The notes under the pieces: generated by a model
Databases searched by the model: none
Told to the model about the DNA's origin: nothing
What the model saw: only the letters and a program-made list of their open reading frames with translations
Made by a program: the position numbers and the translations under genes
Source: Photobacterium proteolyticum
Lineage (GTDB): Bacteria > Pseudomonadota > Gammaproteobacteria > Enterobacterales > Vibrionaceae
NCBI RefSeq assembly: GCF_001939735.1
Contig: NZ_MJIL01000087.1
Coordinates: 1-64,000, forward strand
Direction: 5' to 3'
Length of the DNA: 64,000 nucleotides
In this document: in pieces, positions 8,539 to 18,171 of the stretch
Layout of the letters: every line of letters starts with the position of its first letter
Numbering within the stretch: the stretch's first letter is position 1

Positions 8539-9552
8539 GGGTGTCATCCAATAATTAACACGTCATATGAAACATGACGCTCGGCAGAACATACCTGAGG
8601 TAATATCCGACTCAACTTATATAGCATGCAATCTGATTAATACATTACATAGCCACATAGAGGGTCATTAGGATTGTCAGGTATTCTTTTCCTGCCGGTA
8701 AACACAAAGATACCATCAGCCAAAAGCTAATGAGGTAACAGGTTTACAGCAAAAAGCTGAAATGATTTAGATAGGAAATATCAAGGTTCAGTAATAATAC
8801 TGCAGTTAGGTAAGACTAAGCTGATTTGGGTTTTCAATGTTAGTGTTTTCAATGTTGGGTTCCTTCAATATGCTCCTGCTCTATTTGGTGGCAGGTCCGC
8901 GCTATTAATGCCCTTCTACTGACGAAAGGTTCGCCAGTACCTACGGCACGTTGTGACACAATCAGCCTGAATTCATCACAACGCATATGTCTCAGTAATA
9001 CTGCCCCCTGAGATTGCGCAGAAAAGTAACATATTGTGTGTCTGGATGCCAAGTGTTATTTCACAAGCTGCCCGCCCCTATCAAAACTGAGATTATCCTC
9101 TCTTATATATAGCGATAACGACACTTTGCCTAACCGCATCCGTTGACACTTTTTTAATACAATGTGACTCGCCTTAAGGATATAAACCTGATTTCACAAC
9201 AGAACATGAAGCAGTTCAAAAATCATACAACAGAGTTATGTTAGGTTAATCAACAGGAATCAAAGTTAATTTAAACTACGTCTCGGCATGGTGATCGTTA
9301 TGAACAGTCATTTTCTGTCAAAGAAGAAACTATCGGCTTGTATAGGCCAGCTCCTCCCCTGAGGTAAAACATACGCTGACAGTCTGTCAAGCATGGCTTA
9401 CTTCATCTCTCTGGCAAAACTCAACTTCCACCTCAAAATCACGATACCCGATCCCGGTTAATTTCAGCTTCTCTCTTCATTCATCAATTAATTTAATACT
9501 TTGGGCGTAGCTCTGCTTTCATTCGCCCTAAAAACAATGATAAGGAAATAAT
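8539..9552. other. 1-kb intergenic region between divergent genes
   Basis: It must hold the promoters of the norspermidine operon (leftward) and of the EIIC-like gene (rightward). No RNA gene or repeat is recognised. A 67-codon open frame on the minus strand at 8849-9052 has no recognisable motif and is not called. I could not assign promoter elements with confidence. Confidence 0.5.
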
Positions 9553-10575
9553 ATGGAAATTATCCTCGGTATTGCTGCACTACTGGCAGCATTGGGTTTG
9601 TTTTCAGTATTCAGTTTCAAGGCTCCCAACGGCAGTGCGGCTATGAGTGGTCTTGCTGATGCCGCCATTGCGACCTTTCTGGTTGAAGCCATTCATAAAT
9701 ATGTCATGGGGAACCTGCTTGGCATCGAGTATTTGGCTGATTTTGGCAACATGGTCGGTGGCATGGGGGGTGTCGCGGCGGCTACTCTCGTCATGCTACG
9801 AATGGGAGTACAACCTGTCTTTGCCATCGTCACGGGTCTAGCTATGGCTAATCTCGGGATCCTCGAGGGCTTCATTGCCGGTTACCTGTTCTCTTTCGCA
9901 ACACCGCTATTTAAGAAATACCTTCCCGAAGGCGTCGATGTCATTGTCGGTGTCTTGACCCTGGCACCACTGGCCAGACTACTTGGTATCTTCATAAGCC
10001 CGGGACTGGATATGCTGATGGGCACACTGGCCAATATGATCACCGAAGCTACCCTGCTATCGCCGCTTGCTATGGGCTTCTTGCTAGGCGGACTGATTAA
10101 GATGGTCTGTACTTCACCGCTCAGCTCAATGGCACTCACAGCTATGCTCGGTTTGACGGGCTTGCCGATGGGAATTGCAGCCATCGCCTGTGTCGGTGGT
10201 TCATTTACCAACGGGTATATTTTCCACAGCCTCAAGCTCGGCAAGTCCAGTAACACCGTTAGTGTGATGCTGGAACCTCTCACTCAGGCCCATATCGTTA
10301 CCCGTAACCCTGTGCCTATTTTTATGTCGAACTTCCTCGGTGGTGCCATGGCAGGTACCATCGCCGCCTACTTCGGTATTATCAATGATGCCCCAGGCAG
10401 TGCAGCACCGATTCCAGGACTGCTAGCCTCTATCGCCTTCAACGATCCGCTAACACTGTTTATGGCAGTGGTTGCTGCCGCTTTCGCAGGCGTTGTCGGT
10501 GGTGTCATTGGTAACCAGATCTATAAACGTTTGTTGGCTGACCGTGTTCCATTACAACAATTTGTAAATGGTTAA
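9553..10575 (+). CDS. PTS EIIC-like membrane protein (PTS_EIIC_2 family)
   Basis: A 340-residue, very hydrophobic protein with about nine or ten membrane segments and Gly-rich stretches (GNMVGGMGGVAAATL, CVGGSFTNGYIFHSL). This matches the stand-alone PTS EIIC-like family PF13303. Family members are thought to be sugar permeases or relics of them. No EIIA or EIIB domain is fused, and no PTS partner gene lies nearby, so substrate and phosphorylation route are unknown. Start: ATG with AAGGAA about 6 bases upstream. It is monocistronic, with a strong terminator 30 bases after the stop and a LysR gene further right. The LysR protein could control it, but nothing in the sequence shows that. Confidence 0.82.
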   Translation: MEIILGIAALLAALGLFSVFSFKAPNGSAAMSGLADAAIATFLVEAIHKYVMGNLLGIEYLADFGNMVGGMGGVAAATLVMLRMGVQPVFAIVTGLAMANLGILEGFIAGYLFSFATPLFKKYLPEGVDVIVGVLTLAPLARLLGIFISPGLDMLMGTLANMITEATLLSPLAMGFLLGGLIKMVCTSPLSSMALTAMLGLTGLPMGIAAIACVGGSFTNGYIFHSLKLGKSSNTVSVMLEPLTQAHIVTRNPVPIFMSNFLGGAMAGTIAAYFGIINDAPGSAAPIPGLLASIAFNDPLTLFMAVVAAAFAGVVGGVIGNQIYKRLLADRVPLQQFVNG

Positions 10576-10604
10576 TCATCAAAAGTAAGACACAACGTCG
10601 ATAT

Positions 10605-10636
10605 AGGCTTACCCTTTGGTAAGCCTTTCTTTTCTT
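10605..10636 (+). terminator. Intrinsic terminator after the EIIC-like gene
   Basis: AGGCTTACC at 10605-10613 pairs perfectly with GGTAAGCCT at 10618-10626 around a CTTT loop, followed by TCTTTTCTT. Confidence 0.9.
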
Positions 10637-10781
10637 CCGCAATACTTCTTATTAATCCAGTCATCACTAACGTGATCAACAGAGCAAAACGAGCACCTCA
10701 ATTCATTCATTTACTAAATGTCTTACATTTAATTGCTATAATTCAACAACCCTAGAAATTGTTGCAAAAAGTATACTAATA

Positions 10782-11684
10782 ATGCGAAACACCGATGACT
10801 TCCTGATTTTTTACCACCTGATCGAACAAGGCTCTTTCAGCAAAGCTGCCGAGCAGGTTGGTTTAACCAAATCCGTTGTCAGTAAACGTATCACCCGACT
10901 TGAAGAAGAGCTTGGCGTACAGCTTCTATACCGCACAACACGCAAACTTACCCTGAGTGAGGCCGGTGAAGTCTTCTTCAGTCATGCCCGCGAGGTATAC
11001 CTTTCGGTACAAAATGCTGAGGATGCGATGAGCGGCCTTGGTGAGAGCCTTTCCGGCAGTATCCGTATCACCGTTCCGACAATTTCCGGAGAGCTGATTT
11101 TACCTCAGGCCATCGCCGAATTTAGCGATAAGTACCCTGAGATCACGGTTCATATGGATCTGGACAATCGTTTCGTCGACATAGTCGAGGAAGGCTATGA
11201 TCTGGCCATCCGCACCGGTGTGCTTCCGGACTCAAGTTTTATCGCCCGCCGACTCGCTGATGCCCATTGGGTGATCTGTGGTGCTCCTGCTTACTTTGAG
11301 CGTCGCAGCGAGCCAAAGACTTACCAAGATTTGGCAGATCACAACTGTCTTGCCTATTCCTATCAAGAAACGGGAGCCACCGAATGGCTGTTCAAAGGGC
11401 CATCGTCACCTTTTACCGTTAAAGTCGCTGGCAATTTCAGTACCAACAATGCATCGGCATTAAGGCGTGCCGCGCTTATTGGACAGGGACTGGTATATGT
11501 GCCCAAAGTATTGGTCGCCGACGATCTGAGAGAAGGAAGACTGGTAGAAGTGCTACAGCACCAGGTCGCGAAGTGTCTCGGGATCTTTGCCATCTACCCC
11601 TACACTCGCCACCAACCTGCAAAAATAAAGCTATTCATTGAACACCTTTATCAATGCTATCGACAACATGAAGATAAGTTCTAG
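10782..11684 (+). CDS. LysR-family transcriptional regulator
   Basis: A 300-residue LysR regulator of standard length. The winged HTH is at residues 5-62 (GSFSKAAEQVGLTKSVVSKRITRLEEELGVQLL, read in parts). The substrate-binding domain runs from about 90 to 290, with SGSIRITVP at its start. The subgroup resembles those with a FYHLIEQGSFS N-terminus found near transport and metabolic genes. The ATG has no strong Shine-Dalgarno. It is convergent with the lactate permease gene and follows the EIIC-like gene after a terminator, so its target is open: lactate use or the EIIC-like gene are the nearest candidates. Confidence 0.88.
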   Translation: MRNTDDFLIFYHLIEQGSFSKAAEQVGLTKSVVSKRITRLEEELGVQLLYRTTRKLTLSEAGEVFFSHAREVYLSVQNAEDAMSGLGESLSGSIRITVPTISGELILPQAIAEFSDKYPEITVHMDLDNRFVDIVEEGYDLAIRTGVLPDSSFIARRLADAHWVICGAPAYFERRSEPKTYQDLADHNCLAYSYQETGATEWLFKGPSSPFTVKVAGNFSTNNASALRRAALIGQGLVYVPKVLVADDLREGRLVEVLQHQVAKCLGIFAIYPYTRHQPAKIKLFIEHLYQCYRQHEDKF

Positions 11685-11687
11685 ACA

Positions 11688-11723
11688 CTAAAAAGTGTGG
11701 CCATCTCTGGCCACACTCTTCTT
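11688..11723. terminator. Bidirectional intrinsic terminator
   Basis: AGTGTGGCC at 11694-11702 pairs with GGCCACACT at 11709-11717. Rightward it runs into CTTCTTAT; leftward it runs into TTTTTAG. It serves both the LysR gene and the converging lactate permease gene. Confidence 0.88.
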
Positions 11724-11750
11724 ATATTGATACTTTCAGATATCAAATCA

Positions 11751-13337
11751 CTAAATCAGGGTACTCATTATCGCTGCACCCACGCCGTAAACCACCATGG
11801 GTACAACCGTTCGCTTGATAATAAAACCTTCTTTATTGGCAATGCCGAGAATAGTCGATACCGCAATAATATTATTGATACACACCATATTCCCCATAGC
11901 GCCACCCACTGATTGCAACGCCAAGATTGTTGTCTGTGGCAACCCGACGTTAATGGCGATGGTTTGTTGAATAGCCCCAAAAGTAAGGTTAGACACCGTC
12001 GCCGATCCCGAGAAGAAAGCCCCAAGCGCACCAAGATAAGCCGCAACATACTGCCAGCTGGTTCCCATCAGATCGGAAAACGCCTGGCCTGTTGTCATAA
12101 TGGGTGAGTTTTCACCACCCGTCATCATCAGCTTAACCATAATCAAGGCACCAACAAGCGCAATAAATGGCATCTTGATACGGTTTCCAGTTTCAGCAAA
12201 CATCTGCTTCACCACACCGGCTGGTAGTCTGAACAATGGGATTGAGATCAGGACCACCAATAGGAACGGAATAAGCGCAGGTACATACAGTGTTTTATAT
12301 GCCCAAGACACATCTGTGCCTAAAATGTGACTGAGTTTAAATATCAACGCCTGGCTGATACTAAAATCTCCCAACGGACCAAAGGACACACTGAACATCT
12401 CTGTGCTGTCCGTTAACATCCCCTTAATGCCAAATTGCTTGATGCGGGTAACTATCAAAATCACAATCAGCAAAATAGTCGGCGTCATTGCTTTGAAAAC
12501 ATCATGCGCCGCAACGGGAGCAGATGCCGTGCTTTCCGCAGATGATGGGGTTGGAACCAGGCCAAAACCACTTCGCGCCGTAATCACAGACAGCACCAAG
12601 CCGATGGCACCACCCACCAAGGCAGGAAACTCATAGTTCCATTGCGCCAGCAAGAAATAAGGCACCGTACAAGATAAAGTACTTACAAGAACAAACAGGT
12701 AATTACGGCGAATTTCATTCCAGCTCACGATAAAACGCAATGCCATAGGAGGGATAATAAAAGCAGCGATAAGATGAATGAGTGCTGTGATCTTGCCCGT
12801 TTCTAGCAAAGCGACATCATCCAGCCCCAAATTCGAGAAGCCAAACCACGTTGGTGTGCCTACCGCACCAAAAGATACTGGCACAGAGTTCATTACCAAT
12901 GCCAGCATGGCAACTTTCAACGGATTGAAGCCAAGGCCTACCAATATAGGTGCCGCGATGGCTGCCGGGGTACCAAAACCGGATGCTCCTTCGATCATAA
13001 AGGCAAATGCCCAGCCAATGATCATCAACTGCGCAACCTGATTGCGGCTAATACCTTCCAGCCAGCGACGAATAACGTCCTCTGCACCTGATAGATATAT
13101 CATTCGATTCAAAAGAATAGCACCAGCAACAATTGAAATCGGCGTGATTGCAGACAACATACCAGCAATGATATTGGCATTAATTAAGGTTATATCAGTG
13201 CCAAAGTAAAACAATTGCAGTGCACCGACCATTGCTGCCGTAATAGGCAAAGCAATATGAGACGGTACGCCATTCTTCTTTGTCATCATCCAAATAAGAA
13301 TAACAATTGGTATCACCGATAAAAATAGGGACGTCAT
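11751..13337 (-). CDS. L-lactate permease family transporter (LctP)
   Basis: About 528 residues with roughly 12-14 membrane segments, the length of LctP/LldP proton-lactate symporters. Typical blocks are GASGFGTPAAIAAPILVGLGF, SFGAVGTPTWFG, and GSATVSNLTFG near the C-terminus. The open frame extends to 13436, but the ATG at 13337 (MTSLFLSV) is chosen because GGAG lies 9 bases upstream and the protein then starts in the first membrane helix. It should import lactate or glycolate at the inner membrane. The D-lactate dehydrogenase gene lies upstream in the same direction across a 0.7-kb AT-rich gap with its own terminator, so the two are a functional pair but not clearly one transcript. Confidence 0.9.
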   Translation of the reverse strand: MTSLFLSVIPIVILIWMMTKKNGVPSHIALPITAAMVGALQLFYFGTDITLINANIIAGMLSAITPISIVAGAILLNRMIYLSGAEDVIRRWLEGISRNQVAQLMIIGWAFAFMIEGASGFGTPAAIAAPILVGLGFNPLKVAMLALVMNSVPVSFGAVGTPTWFGFSNLGLDDVALLETGKITALIHLIAAFIIPPMALRFIVSWNEIRRNYLFVLVSTLSCTVPYFLLAQWNYEFPALVGGAIGLVLSVITARSGFGLVPTPSSAESTASAPVAAHDVFKAMTPTILLIVILIVTRIKQFGIKGMLTDSTEMFSVSFGPLGDFSISQALIFKLSHILGTDVSWAYKTLYVPALIPFLLVVLISIPLFRLPAGVVKQMFAETGNRIKMPFIALVGALIMVKLMMTGGENSPIMTTGQAFSDLMGTSWQYVAAYLGALGAFFSGSATVSNLTFGAIQQTIAINVGLPQTTILALQSVGGAMGNMVCINNIIAVSTILGIANKEGFIIKRTVVPMVVYGVGAAIMSTLI

Positions 13338-14004
13338 TAAAATATACTCCGTGTATTCAGACCCAGTTATCGCCATATAAAACAGCATGTGTATAGTAAT
13401 TCGGGTCTTGCTAACTTTGACGTGTAAACTACACATCCATTTTTATTATTGAAGGCTGAGTGTATTATTATTGTGGGTTGAATATTTTAATGACCTTTTT
13501 AATTATTACCACTACCAAAACAACAGTTAGTTAACCAAACGCCTACAAATCAAATAGAAACATATTGTCAACGAAACACCCCCGATCAAAACAAACCTTA
13601 TCAAACAACCACTTAAAGACAAAAATCAAAAACACCAATTATAATTAAAGAGGTATATGACACAGTAAGTTTCACAAACATTCACTATATAAACGACAAA
13701 TACAAGTAAATATGACAATTTATTCAAGAGTAATCCCAATAGTTAACATGGGTTAAAAAATACAATATTGTAAACTTACAAAATAACTTATACCGCAGGC
13801 ATAAATAGCGTTTAAAGGTGAAATAAAATAACAACAAAAATTAGTAGCAGCACTTGTTTATATATATTTATGATATGAAAAATTAAGATTAAATGTGAAT
13901 AATATAAAATGACAAAGGTCTAACAATGCAATAATTAACCCTAAATACTTATTGCAAGGTATCTGCATTTAGGATTAATAAAAACTTTTCATTTTAGCCA
14001 TAAA
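13338..14004. other. AT-rich intergenic region upstream of the lactate permease
   Basis: About 670 bases, strikingly AT-rich and without open frames. It holds the promoter of the permease gene and probably its regulatory sites. I see several short A/T runs but no operator I can name. Confidence 0.45.
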
Positions 14005-14035
14005 AAAGAGCAAGCTGTGTTGCAGCTTGCTCTTT
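14000..14035 (-). terminator. Intrinsic terminator after the D-lactate dehydrogenase gene
   Basis: AAAGAGCAAGCTG at 14005-14017 pairs perfectly with CAGCTTGCTCTTT at 14023-14035. On the minus strand the stem ends in a run of six T. It separates the dehydrogenase transcript from the permease gene. Confidence 0.92.
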
Positions 14036-14072
14036 CAATTTAAAAACATTATCCGCGGATAAATCTATAAAA

Positions 14073-16919
14073 TTAGCTTCTACGCGCCTGACTTACTTTA
14101 TCGACCAAATAGAGAATAGAGCGATACTCTATACCGCTATGTTCCGACAGACCAATCTCACAAGTGCGGCTATTCGAGTAACCTTCTTTACAGTTTTCAG
14201 GCACCTGAGCTTTGAGTGGCGACAGTGCCGACTCATTGAGCTCTGGCGTCGTAAAGCCCTTATCACCGGCGAAGCCACAACATTGAATATCTTCAGGGAT
14301 TATTACCTGATTGGCACAAGCCTCGGTCACTTGCTGCATAACTCCGGCCAACCCTTTACGGCGTGAAGTACAGGTAATATGTAGCATTACAGGTTCATCC
14401 TGAGGAGTAATATCAAGGCGTGGCATCACAAAGTCCGCCACAAACTTGAACGGCTCGTAGATAGTAATATCCTTACGCAACGTATCTTTGCTCAGGCTTG
14501 CACACGGGCTGGTATCCATTAGCACAGGCAGTGTTCCCTGCTCTGATGCTGCCCATAATGCCTCTTCAAGCTGCTTGGCTTTGCTATTGGCCGTATCAAC
14601 AAACCCTTTGCTCTTATACGGCATCCCACAGCACTGGCTACTTAAATCATTGGGCAGAACGACTTCATAACCTGCCTTTGCAAGCAGCGACATCGTTACT
14701 TCTGCTAACGGACGCGCATCCATAGCCTTCTTCTCGGTCCCCATATTCCTCGAAGCACAGCTCGGAAAGTAAACGACTTTTTGCTTAGACACCGAATGGA
14801 TGATCAACGCCTCGGGCTTCGGCATCTTGCCTGCCGACCTTGGCATATGCGGCGTCCAGAGCGGAATTTTCTGGCCGGATATTTTATGGGCAGCCTTCGA
14901 TAGCGCCTGCATATTCTTACTGCCTAGAACCGAGTGCATTCCATTCGCAGCACTGAGCCCTACCCGCGTAGCTGCAGTAATGCCATTAAAGTTGTTTGCC
15001 GTCCAACGAGCTATGCTTTTCGCCATCCCGGAATGGTCTTCACGTAGCTTGCGCATCAGATCACCGGTATTAATTCCGACAGGGCAGCGATCGGCACACA
15101 GCCCTGTGGCCGCACAGGTATTTATTCCCTGGTATTTAAATGACTTTTCCATTTCTGCCAGTCGTGCCGGATCTTCATCGGTACGACGCAAGCGGCTGAT
15201 CTCACGAAATACGGTATTACGCTGCCGCGGCGTTAGCGACAGGTTGCGCGACGGGCAGACTGGTTCACAGAAGCCGCACTCAATACACTTATCAATCAAG
15301 GTATCGGCAGCCGGCATCTCCTTGAGATCTTTAACATGGGCCTGATGGTCATCATTGAGAATAACCCCCGGATTAAGGATTCCGGTACTGTCAAAGATAC
15401 GCTTGATTTGCTGCATCAGGGCATAGCCTTCCTCGCCCCACTCCAACTCTACAAACGGTGCCATGTTGCGTCCGGTGCCATGTTCAGCTTTTAGCGAGCC
15501 TTGGTAGTCAACCGCAACTAGCTGAGCGACCGCATCCATAAATGCACTATATCGCTCTACCTCTTCTTCAGTATCAAATGCCTGAGTGAAGACAAAGTGC
15601 AGGTTACCGGCAAGCGCATGACCGAAAATAATCGCTTCGTGATAGTGATATTGGGTAAACAGTTCCTGCAATTCACGTACAGCAGGGGCCAGCTGTTCAA
15701 TTGGGAAAGCAACATCCTCAATGATAACGGTGGTACCTGTTTCACGCACTGCGCCTACAGCGGGAAACAGCCCTTTGCGGATACCCCAAAGCTGAGCACA
15801 CACTTTCGCATCACGGCTAAAGGCAACTTGCTCAATCGGTGAGAACGCGTTGATAAGTGAAGTTAACGCTTCCCTCTGCTCAGACAGCGCCTGTTCATCT
15901 TCAGCATGAATTTCGATTAATAGTGCTGCCGCCTCGGCATTGCCGTTAGCACCTAATTGGGCAATAAAGTCAGGCATTCCCGGCTCATCGGCAACAGAAG
16001 CCAGTGAACGGCTATCCATCAGCTCGACAGCGGCAACATTGGTCTTGCTGAGCTCACTGACGGCTAGGCAGGTCTTTTCGATATCAGCAAAAACAAACAG
16101 TCCCGACGCCTTGAAAGCATGGTCAACAACTGTGTTATAGGTAATATCGGCGATAAAACCCAGTGTCCCTTCCGAGCCTATCATCAGGTGCTGAAGGATC
16201 TCGATCGGATCATCATAATCCACTAGCGAGTTAAGACTGTAGCCGGTGGTATTTTTTAGACGATATTTGTGCCTGATTTTATCCGCTAGCTCAGGGGTAT
16301 CGTGACAATGCTGTGCCAGAGCCGATAGGTCTGTCAGCAACACTTGATGACTTTGTTTGAATTGGGCAACACTATCGGCATCCAGCGTATTAAGAATGGT
16401 GCCATCAGCCAGGACAATGGTCATTCCGGCCAATGTCTTATAACTGTTTTGCGCCGTGCCACAACACATACCGGACGCGTTATTTGCAGCAATGCCCCCG
16501 ATTTTACAGGTGTTGATAGACGCCGGATCCGGACCAATCTTACGGCCATACGGTGTCAGAAACTTATTAGCCTCTGCGCCGATGACTCCCGGCTGTAACC
16601 AGATTTGCTCGCCGTCGTTGAGAATTTTGTGATTGCGCCAGTTATTCGTGAGTGTGATAAGCACTGAATCAGATAACGCCTGCCCCGATAAGCTTGTTCC
16701 TGCCGCCCGGAAAGTCACTGGAATATTCAGGTTGTAACATGCCTTTATCGCGAAAACGACTTCATCCAAGGTATCAAGCTGAAGTATTAACTTGGGGACC
16801 AAGCGATAGAAACTAGCATCAGTACCGTATGCCAACGTTAAGGTGGGATCGGTGATAATCCGCTTATCATCAATCTGATGTTGTAATTGATCAATCAATG
16901 TCTTGTAGGGCTGCTGCAT
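14073..16919 (-). CDS. FAD- and Fe-S-dependent D-lactate dehydrogenase (GlcD/GlpC-type fusion)
   Basis: About 948 residues. The N-terminal half is a PCMH-type FAD-binding domain (PVTFRAAGTSLSGQA, GSEGTLGFI, HGTGRNMAPF) plus the FAD-oxidase C-terminal domain. In the middle are two 4Fe-4S motifs, CIECGFCEPVCP and CAATGLCADRCP. The C-terminus has two CCG-type cysteine-rich domains (SSQCCGMPYKSKG and IQCCGFAGDKGF). This is the layout of large D-lactate or D-2-hydroxyacid dehydrogenases that pass electrons to quinones at the membrane. The frame opens nine codons earlier, but GGAG lies 6 bases before the ATG at 16919, so that start is preferred. The lactate permease gene downstream supports lactate as substrate; glycolate or another 2-hydroxyacid is possible. 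Confidence 0.88.
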   Translation of the reverse strand: MQQPYKTLIDQLQHQIDDKRIITDPTLTLAYGTDASFYRLVPKLILQLDTLDEVVFAIKACYNLNIPVTFRAAGTSLSGQALSDSVLITLTNNWRNHKILNDGEQIWLQPGVIGAEANKFLTPYGRKIGPDPASINTCKIGGIAANNASGMCCGTAQNSYKTLAGMTIVLADGTILNTLDADSVAQFKQSHQVLLTDLSALAQHCHDTPELADKIRHKYRLKNTTGYSLNSLVDYDDPIEILQHLMIGSEGTLGFIADITYNTVVDHAFKASGLFVFADIEKTCLAVSELSKTNVAAVELMDSRSLASVADEPGMPDFIAQLGANGNAEAAALLIEIHAEDEQALSEQREALTSLINAFSPIEQVAFSRDAKVCAQLWGIRKGLFPAVGAVRETGTTVIIEDVAFPIEQLAPAVRELQELFTQYHYHEAIIFGHALAGNLHFVFTQAFDTEEEVERYSAFMDAVAQLVAVDYQGSLKAEHGTGRNMAPFVELEWGEEGYALMQQIKRIFDSTGILNPGVILNDDHQAHVKDLKEMPAADTLIDKCIECGFCEPVCPSRNLSLTPRQRNTVFREISRLRRTDEDPARLAEMEKSFKYQGINTCAATGLCADRCPVGINTGDLMRKLREDHSGMAKSIARWTANNFNGITAATRVGLSAANGMHSVLGSKNMQALSKAAHKISGQKIPLWTPHMPRSAGKMPKPEALIIHSVSKQKVVYFPSCASRNMGTEKKAMDARPLAEVTMSLLAKAGYEVVLPNDLSSQCCGMPYKSKGFVDTANSKAKQLEEALWAASEQGTLPVLMDTSPCASLSKDTLRKDITIYEPFKFVADFVMPRLDITPQDEPVMLHITCTSRRKGLAGVMQQVTEACANQVIIPEDIQCCGFAGDKGFTTPELNESALSPLKAQVPENCKEGYSNSRTCEIGLSEHSGIEYRSILYLVDKVSQARRS

Positions 16920-17209
16920 TGTGGCTCCGTGTACTTCCATATGCATAATGCATCTATTGTTATCGGTCGGGCTTGTGCTTCGCGGTGCGATTCACGCATT
17001 TATTGTAATAGCCATAGTTTAACGAGGGCGATTTAGTAAATAAATAACCTTGAATTCACAAGTTCGTTGCAAAATATCGATCAATTGGTTGAGCATACCG
17101 ACACAATGCGTTCAGTCGCTTCAACCATAAACACAGAATCTTGGCCGAGTTTAAGATTAAGTATTGAGTGAGGGGGGCAAGGGTGCAGAAAGTAAAACCA
17201 AATTTCAGG

Positions 17210-17235
17210 CATAAAAAAACCAGCTCTAGGCTGGT
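17210..17235 (-). terminator. Intrinsic terminator after the single tRNA-Cys
   Basis: ACCAGC at 17219-17224 pairs with GCTGGT at 17230-17235. The minus strand then runs into seven T. Its sequence context (TTCAGGCATAAAAAAACCAGCTC) closely resembles that of the terminator at 1936, so tRNA-Cys and terminator appear duplicated as one block. Confidence 0.8.
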
Positions 17236-17242
17236 CTAATGC

Positions 17243-17262
17243 CATCCCATCAAGATGGGATG
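17243..17262. repeat. Short perfect hairpin beside tRNA-Cys
   Basis: CATCCCAT-CAAG-ATGGGATG touches the 3' end of the tRNA-Cys at 17261. It may act in 3'-end processing. It is absent from the tRNA-Cys copies at 2.0-2.8 kb. Confidence 0.6.
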
Positions 17263-17334
17263 GAGGCGCGTCCCGGAGTCGAACCGAGGTCCACGGATTT
17301 GCAATCCGCTGCATAGCCACTCTGCCAACGCGCC
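17261..17334 (-). tRNA. tRNA-Cys (GCA), isolated copy next to pgsA
   Basis: The same 74-base tRNA-Cys as in the array 14.4 kb to the left, with anticodon GCA and encoded CCA. It lies downstream of pgsA, the place where E. coli has glyW-cysT-leuZ. Here only the Cys gene remains next to pgsA and the Gly and Leu partners are in the distant array. Confidence 0.95.
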
Positions 17335-17523
17335 TTCGTTATTGCTTCTTTTTGGTAACCGTCAGAGTCATGCCCTGTTCGGTATGCGCGCCATTTTACA
17401 GAACCCACAGGGGCTGTCACGCAAAAAATGAAAAAATGAAACTGTTCGCTGCAATTTCCACCAATTCCGACAAAACATCTTCTAACATTAGGCTGAATGT
17501 TGTTGCAACTGCCTCATAGGCAA

Positions 17524-17548
17524 CAAAAAGCGGCCTAAAGCCGCTTTT
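17524..17548 (-). terminator. Intrinsic terminator after pgsA
   Basis: AAAAGCGGC at 17526-17534 pairs with GCCGCTTTT at 17540-17548. On the minus strand it is followed by TTTTTGTTG. It lies about 20 bases past the pgsA stop, so the tRNA-Cys beyond it needs its own promoter. Confidence 0.88.
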
Positions 17549-17569
17549 CTACAGTTCTTTCACCTATAC

Positions 17570-18127
17570 TCAGGCATCCTCTGAATTAAGCAAATCGTCC
17601 TTTGCAGCCTTCAGGTAAATGTACATTGACCAATATGTCAGCACCATTGCCACGTACAGCGCAATATAGCCAATCCACACTAACCATTCGGTTGGGTGCC
17701 AAAGCAGAACAAGCAACGCAAACATCTGTGATCCTGTTTTGACCTTGCCAACCCAAGAAACAGCAACGCTGGAACGCTTGCCCAGTTCTGCCATCCACTC
17801 ACGAAGCGCCGAGATAATAATCTCGCGACCTATCATGGTCACGGCAGGGATTGTTACCCACAAAGAATGATAATGCTCGACAACGAGCACCATTGCCGTC
17901 GCCACCATAACTTTATCGGCAACAGGATCGATAAAAGCACCAAAGCGCGTCGTCTGATTAAGCTTGCGAGCCAGATACCCATCAAACCAATCTGTCACCC
18001 CGGCTACAAAGAAGATCAATGCGGTCGCGAACGGCGCCCAAGTGTAAGGCAGATAGAATGTGACCACAAAAAATGGGATAAGCAATAGCCGGATGAAGCT
18101 GAGGATATTTGGAATCGTTAAACGCAT
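17570..18127 (-). CDS. pgsA: CDP-diacylglycerol--glycerol-3-phosphate 3-phosphatidyltransferase
   Basis: 185 residues, the usual length. The CDP-alcohol phosphotransferase signature is complete: D46, D49-G50, R54, G63, D67 and D71, within DWFDGYLAR and GAFIDPVAD. Four or five membrane helices. It makes phosphatidylglycerol phosphate at the inner membrane, the first committed step to phosphatidylglycerol and cardiolipin. It follows uvrC after about 44 bases, the order conserved in gammaproteobacteria (uvrY-uvrC-pgsA). The Shine-Dalgarno is weak (AAGAA), so co-transcription with uvrC is likely. Confidence 0.97.
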   Translation of the reverse strand: MRLTIPNILSFIRLLLIPFFVVTFYLPYTWAPFATALIFFVAGVTDWFDGYLARKLNQTTRFGAFIDPVADKVMVATAMVLVVEHYHSLWVTIPAVTMIGREIIISALREWMAELGKRSSVAVSWVGKVKTGSQMFALLVLLWHPTEWLVWIGYIALYVAMVLTYWSMYIYLKAAKDDLLNSEDA

Positions 18128-18171
18128 AATTTATTAGTTCTTATGATTGACTTCATTAGGGTGCCGCAAAG

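Noticed and set aside
8849-9052. 67-codon minus-strand frame in the 1-kb gap before the EIIC-like gene
   Set aside because: No recognisable motif, no good ribosome site, and composition like the surrounding non-coding DNA.
9143-9165. TTGACA followed by TACAAT, resembling a promoter
   Set aside because: The hexamers are only 9 bases apart, too close for a sigma-70 promoter.
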